Below are positions 6,212 to 9,170 of a DNA stretch of 9,170 nt, one piece after another. A program made the position numbers and the translations under genes. The notes beneath the pieces were generated by a model that made no database searches, was not told the DNA's origin, and saw nothing but the letters and a program-made list of their open reading frames with translations. Position 1 is the first letter of the stretch. Each line of letters opens with the position of its first letter. Origin of the DNA: Bacillota bacterium (GTDB lineage: Bacteria > Bacillota > Clostridia > Acetivibrionales > DSM-1351); contig JAEZIU010000046.1 in the NCBI GenBank assembly GCA_023436485.1, forward strand, positions 1 to 9,170, in the 5' to 3' direction.

Positions 6212-6604
6212 ATGGAGACAATTGTAAATGTAAAGGATTACTTTGACAGTTCAGAATTACTGAATATTTTAGCAGAATGTGTATTTTATACAACTTTGGA
6301 ACGTCTCAAAAACAGAGCATTGAAATATATGAATAGCCCTCAAACGAGCATATATGCTTTTAAGAAGGATAGTATATATGTCGGGATCATTGTAATAGAT
6401 GCAAGTAATTCAGAACAAATTGAAATACTTGGCTTAGCGGTTATAAGAGGTTTACAAAAAAACGGAATAGGAAGTAAAATGATCAATTTCTGTGTAGAAG
6501 TACTTAAATAAGATTTTATTATAGCAGAGACAGACGATGATGCTGTTGGATTTTATAGAAAACTCGGTTTCACAACGCAGCCATTAGGAGATAAATATGG
6601 TTAA
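6212..6604 (+). pseudogene. GNAT N-acetyltransferase gene interrupted by one in-frame stop
   Basis: ATG 6212 follows AGGGG at 6200-6204. The frame encodes 99 residues containing GNAT motif A, ILGLAVIRGLQKNGIG (Q82, G85, G87), then hits TAA at 6509-6511. Reading on in the same frame gives 30 more residues with the typical C-terminal GNAT segment AETDDDAVGFYRKLGFT before TAA at 6602-6604. The full product would be about 130 residues, normal for a small GNAT, so a single nonsense change explains the break; no frameshift is needed. As it stands, the 99-residue product lacks the beta5/alpha4 region that completes the acetyl-CoA site and is probably inactive unless the stop is read through. A sequencing error at this codon is the simplest alternative. 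Confidence 0.8.
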
Positions 6605-6959
6605 TATAATGCATATTGATTGTTTCAAATTCATGACAGTTGTCAGAATATATCTTATTTTCGATCTATTATGAAACACAGATAAAAATTTTTATATTAA
6701 GAAATTCCTTATTCAATCTTAATCTCCTTTCATTGTTATTCAGCAATATCTTAACCAATTTTTTTTAGTAATATTAGTACTGAAAAATGGGAACGAGTGG
6801 ATGAAGCCTGTATAGGGTAGCAAAGATGGAAGTTGGGGACTTATGCAGAAATATAAGAAATCCAACTATACATAATTTTAATTATTTTGTTCGAATTTCT
6901 CAAAAACTTGCCGCGCTACATAGATGAATAATGATTTATCGTATAATAGGGGGATAACT
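6605..6959. other. Gene-poor, AT-rich stretch before the S41 protease gene
   Basis: I find no convincing gene in these 355 bp. They contain a TGACA-GT-TGTCA dyad at 6634-6645 and T-runs around 6686 and 6762. An unrecognised 33-codon frame, ATG 6826 to TGA 6925-6927, ends in FVRISQKLAALHR. In another frame, from 6781 to about 6855, EKWERVDEACIG and QRWKLGTYAEI are separated by one stop, which might be a decayed coding remnant. No clean TTGACA/TATAAT promoter was found, although the TATAAT at 6942-6947 sits just before the protease ribosome binding site. Confidence 0.5.
6634..6645. promoter_or_regulatory. 12-bp dyad, possible operator
   Basis: TGACA and TGTCA form perfect 5-bp arms around the centre GT. 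The dyad lies 30 bp after the broken GNAT gene and about 315 bp upstream of the protease start. No flanking promoter boxes with good spacing were found, so a regulatory role is only a guess. Confidence 0.2.
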
Positions 6960-8297
6960 ATGACAAAAGCAACAAAAGAAATTCATGGAGATAAGATATT
7001 ATTGAGAGTGTTAATGGCACTGATAGCCGCTTGTTTGCTATTCATTCTTACTATGATGGCAATTGCACTTCAGTATAATGGAAAATGGAAAATGCAAGCA
7101 TACGGGCTGTGCTTTAATGTCACTGCCGGATATGTAAGAACATATGAGGTAACTGACAATTACTACACAAGATGCAGTCTATATGACGGAGTGATTATTA
7201 ATGGAACATTATATAGCGGGATGGGTAAATTTAAATTAGATAAGGATAAGAATCAGCTATATCTAATCGATCGTGGCTCTCAGATGATTTATCGTACCGA
7301 TCTGCAAACGAGTGATTATTTCAGTCATTTAACTAAGCTGAATTCCTCGGATTCTGTTGCCAAGTTTAAGATGTACTATGAGATATTCAAAGAAAACTAC
7401 GCATTTGCAGACTTTTATGGTGTTGATTTTGACTCAGAATATCAGAAATATTCGAAATTTATAACAGCAGACACTTCAGATGACACTTTATATCAGTACA
7501 TGTGCAAAATGGTTGAGGGCCTTGATGATGGCCATGTGGAAGTGAATTTTAAAGGCAAAGAGTATAGTCCTAGCGACTGTGTACCCCATTGGATTACTGA
7601 TAAAGCAGAACAAAACAAACTGGGAAATGTCATTAAAAGCATTTATGTGAAGGATTATTATAAATTCAACAACTGTTACATACGTTATGGTACCCTAAGG
7701 AACGACATCGGATATATCAATATAACCGGCATGGGAATGGAAGAGTTAGATAAATCTGCAACTACCAGAAAAGCTATGGATAAAGTTATGAAAAAATTCG
7801 AGAACAAAAAAACTATCGTAATCGATTTGCGCTTTTGCGGAGGCGGTTATGACGAGACAGCTCTTGTGATTTCAGGCTATTTTACGCAGAAGCCCTATCT
7901 GGCTTACATGAAACAGGCTTACTATAAGGGGAATTTCACAAAGTTGCAGAATGTCTATGTAAATCCTAATAAGTTGAATTTTATAGGCAATGTTGTCGTA
8001 TTAACCAGCGGATATACCATCAGTGCTGGAGAAGTATTATTACGATCCCTAACTGCCAATAAGGATAATCATATCAAACTGGTGGGTGAGAAAACTGCCG
8101 GTTATTATTCGGATGCGTTAACCAAAACACTTCCCGGAGGCTTTGATTTCAGGATGTCTACGGAGCGGTATCTAGGACCGGATAATTCGATTTTTGAAGG
8201 ACATGGAACTGTTCCGGAAGTTGAGATACCTGTGAGTGTAGAAGCTGCTGAACAGGGGCAGGATAAGGCGCTCGATTATGTATTGGTTAATTATTAG
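6960..8297 (+). CDS. Membrane-anchored S41-family serine peptidase
   Basis: With ATG 6960 (AGGGGGA at 6948-6954) the protein has 445 residues; an in-frame ATG at 6924 would add 12 residues but has no such site. A hydrophobic segment at about 14-37 (LLRVLMALIAACLLFILTMM) is a signal anchor, so the rest should lie outside the membrane. Residues 38-125 are an unassigned N-terminal region. The S41 core contains GLDDGHVEV (187-195), GYINITGMG (251-259), IVIDLRFCGGGYDETA (286-301), the nucleophile loop VLTSGYTISAGE (347-358, with S355), GEKTAG (376-381) and the closing GHGTVPEVEI (414-423). This order is that of IRBP/tricorn-core-like S41 peptidases. I see no PDZ domain, and the lysine of the CtpA GKG motif is not present, so a classical carboxy-terminal processing protease is less likely. 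H192 may belong to the catalytic set, as in tricorn-type enzymes. Its substrate is unknown. Confidence 0.87.
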   Translation: MTKATKEIHGDKILLRVLMALIAACLLFILTMMAIALQYNGKWKMQAYGLCFNVTAGYVRTYEVTDNYYTRCSLYDGVIINGTLYSGMGKFKLDKDKNQLYLIDRGSQMIYRTDLQTSDYFSHLTKLNSSDSVAKFKMYYEIFKENYAFADFYGVDFDSEYQKYSKFITADTSDDTLYQYMCKMVEGLDDGHVEVNFKGKEYSPSDCVPHWITDKAEQNKLGNVIKSIYVKDYYKFNNCYIRYGTLRNDIGYINITGMGMEELDKSATTRKAMDKVMKKFENKKTIVIDLRFCGGGYDETALVISGYFTQKPYLAYMKQAYYKGNFTKLQNVYVNPNKLNFIGNVVVLTSGYTISAGEVLLRSLTANKDNHIKLVGEKTAGYYSDALTKTLPGGFDFRMSTERYLGPDNSIFEGHGTVPEVEIPVSVEAAEQGQDKALDYVLVNY

Positions 8298-8314
8298 GTT
8301 TTACATAATATAAG

Positions 8315-8375
8315 GCTATAGTAGAATAGAAGAGGGTGGTTTCTCTAAAGCGTTACTACCCATTACTATTTTAGC
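8315..8375. terminator. Extended imperfect stem-loop after the protease gene
   Basis: GCTA (8315-8318) pairs with TAGC (8372-8375), TAGTA (8319-8323) with TACTA (8364-8368), and GGGTGGT (8334-8340) with ACTACCC (8355-8361, one G.U pair). Unpaired bases are uneven: 10 nt on the left against 2 nt on the right between the second and third stems. The inner stem followed by ATTACTATTTT may be a weak intrinsic terminator for the protease gene. The outer arms go beyond a simple terminator, so another structured role is possible. Confidence 0.45.
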
Positions 8376-8393
8376 TCTGTTAGACAAAAGAGA

Positions 8394-8423
8394 TTGATAT
8401 CAAGTAATTATGTAATGTATAAT
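8394..8423 (+). promoter_or_regulatory. Sigma-A-type promoter for the lipoprotein gene
   Basis: TTGATA at 8394-8399 and a perfect TATAAT at 8418-8423 are separated by 18 bp. Transcription would begin near 8430, about 60 bp before the lipoprotein start. It lies after the stem-loop that probably ends the protease transcript, so the lipoprotein gene appears to be its own unit. This is the best promoter in the window. Confidence 0.6.
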
Positions 8424-8489
8424 ATCACCATACTGATGATTCACAATAGTTACATAAAGCGAACTACATATATTATGAAAGGAAGTGAA

Positions 8490-8918
8490 ATGTTGAAAAA
8501 AATATGCTTTTTTATCGGTTGTAGTATTTTATTGGTTTTTATATTTATGAGCTGTTCAAATAAAGATTCAACCGATTTGGAGGAATCCATAAAAGAGCCA
8601 ACTGAAATTGTAGAGACTTTCTTTAGTGCTTTTGAGAAAGCAAATTATGAAAGTATGGAAACCTTCTGTACAGAAGAATGTGTTGATAAATATTTTCACG
8701 AGGATGATGTTTTTGGAATGGTTTGGGCAAGGGCAACAAAAATCGGAGAAATGCAAAACAATCTGAATGAGAATGAGTGCGGTATCTTCGTTAATGTCGA
8801 AATGGAAACAGCTAAGACATCAGCATTGTATCCTGAAACCGAAACCTCATTTTATGTTGTTCTTAAAAAGCAAAACGATAAGTCTTGGCTTATTGATTCA
8901 TTTGTTACTGGGTATTAG
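8490..8918 (+). CDS. Small lipoprotein, probable NTF2-like (DUF4829/DUF4878-type) domain
   Basis: With ATG 8490 the precursor has 142 residues. It begins MLKKICFF, followed by a hydrophobic stretch to FMSC, with C22 as the likely lipidated cysteine (Phe at -3 is less usual than Leu), then SNKDSTD. The mature part starts with PTEIVETFFSAFEKANYESM and ends with a beta-rich TSFYVVLKKQNDKSWLIDSF. These are the helix and the final strands expected of small NTF2-like lipoproteins common in clostridia. That fold call is from pattern only. I chose ATG 8490 because AAAGGAAG lies at 8478-8485 and the signal peptide begins there; the frame is open back to TTG 8394, but that extension overlaps the promoter. 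The protein should be anchored on the outer face of the membrane. Function is unknown; related domains are thought to bind ligands or partners rather than act as enzymes. Confidence 0.8.
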   Translation: MLKKICFFIGCSILLVFIFMSCSNKDSTDLEESIKEPTEIVETFFSAFEKANYESMETFCTEECVDKYFHEDDVFGMVWARATKIGEMQNNLNENECGIFVNVEMETAKTSALYPETETSFYVVLKKQNDKSWLIDSFVTGY

Positions 8919-8958
8919 TAAACATATTAATTATTGAATTATAAGGGAGATAAGACCA

Positions 8959-9170
8959 ATGGATATGGTTGCTATTAAGCAGTTAGCTTACGAGCTTTTG
9001 GGTAATAAGAATAGCCATCATTGGAAGGAAAAGGGTAATAAATACTATCATGGCGAGAGAGTTGCATCACTAGTTATTAGTCTTAGAAAGCTAATACTTC
9101 CAGAGGACGACAGCCACGATGATATACTTACCGTTGCGGCATGGTTTCATGACATAAGTAATGGTGAGGA
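8959..9170 (+). CDS. HD-domain phosphohydrolase (3' partial)
   Basis: ATG 8959 follows AGGGAG at 8944-8949, and the frame remains open to the window edge, giving 70 complete codons. H31 in KYYHGERVA and the H64-D65 pair in VAAWFHDI are the first metal ligands of the HD superfamily, whose members hydrolyse phosphomonoesters or phosphodiesters of nucleotides. The spacing (first His about 33 residues before HD) and the short N-terminal helix resemble small YedJ/YpgQ-like HD hydrolases, but later motifs are beyond the window. It starts 40 bp after the lipoprotein stop codon and may be transcribed from the same promoter. Confidence 0.82.
   Translation, partial: MDMVAIKQLAYELLGNKNSHHWKEKGNKYYHGERVASLVISLRKLILPEDDSHDDILTVAAWFHDISNGE

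Noticed and set aside
6672..6730. Minus-strand AAAGGAG followed by a TTG start
   Set aside because: The frame stops after 15 codons and the product has no recognisable features.
8394..8489. TTG-initiated 32-residue extension of the lipoprotein
   Set aside because: It would overlap the promoter and bury the signal peptide; ATG 8490 has its own ribosome binding site.
1..9170. CRISPR array, tRNA, rRNA or insertion sequence
   Set aside because: No regularly spaced direct repeats, no tRNA-like cloverleaf or rRNA sequence noticed, and no transposase gene in any frame.

Overview
The window is AT-rich DNA with strong AGGAGG-type Shine-Dalgarno sites, occasional TTG starts and closely spaced co-directional genes. 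This suggests a low-GC Firmicute, most likely a clostridium of the Lachnospiraceae type. The assignment rests on base composition, ribosome binding sites and protein flavour only; no marker gene is present. Every gene I can support lies on the + strand.

Layout. Positions 1-126 hold the C-terminal end of an unidentified protein. Positions 215-6604 hold a run of small, self-contained enzyme genes: a GNAT acetyltransferase, a two-domain GNAT protein, a Nudix hydrolase with a TTG start, an AadA/ANT-like nucleotidyltransferase, three class I SAM-dependent methyltransferases, and a third GNAT gene broken by one in-frame TAA. Each intact gene has its own Shine-Dalgarno site. The genes are separated by about 80-280 bp and do not form a recognisable pathway. 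From 6605 to 6959 there is a gene-poor stretch. Next come a membrane-anchored S41-family protease (6960-8297), a small lipoprotein behind a good sigma-A-type promoter (8490-8918), and the start of an HD-domain phosphohydrolase that runs off the window.

The most interesting signal lies between the genes. A short motif close to TTCCCATNATGTTTATTA recurs downstream of four of the genes (six copies at about 703-727, 2217-2240, 3229-3252, 5258-5288, 6091-6121 and 6123-6146), always in the same orientation as the genes. Several copies sit in palindrome-rich DNA. Unrelated single enzyme genes, one orientation, repeated intergenic elements and variable base composition (the nucleotidyltransferase gene is clearly GC-richer than its neighbours) together resemble a gene-cassette array. 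The enzyme families are also those typical of resistance and tailoring cassettes. No recombinase is visible here and the repeats are degenerate, so the cassette idea is inference. The rest of the window looks like ordinary clostridial accessory genome.
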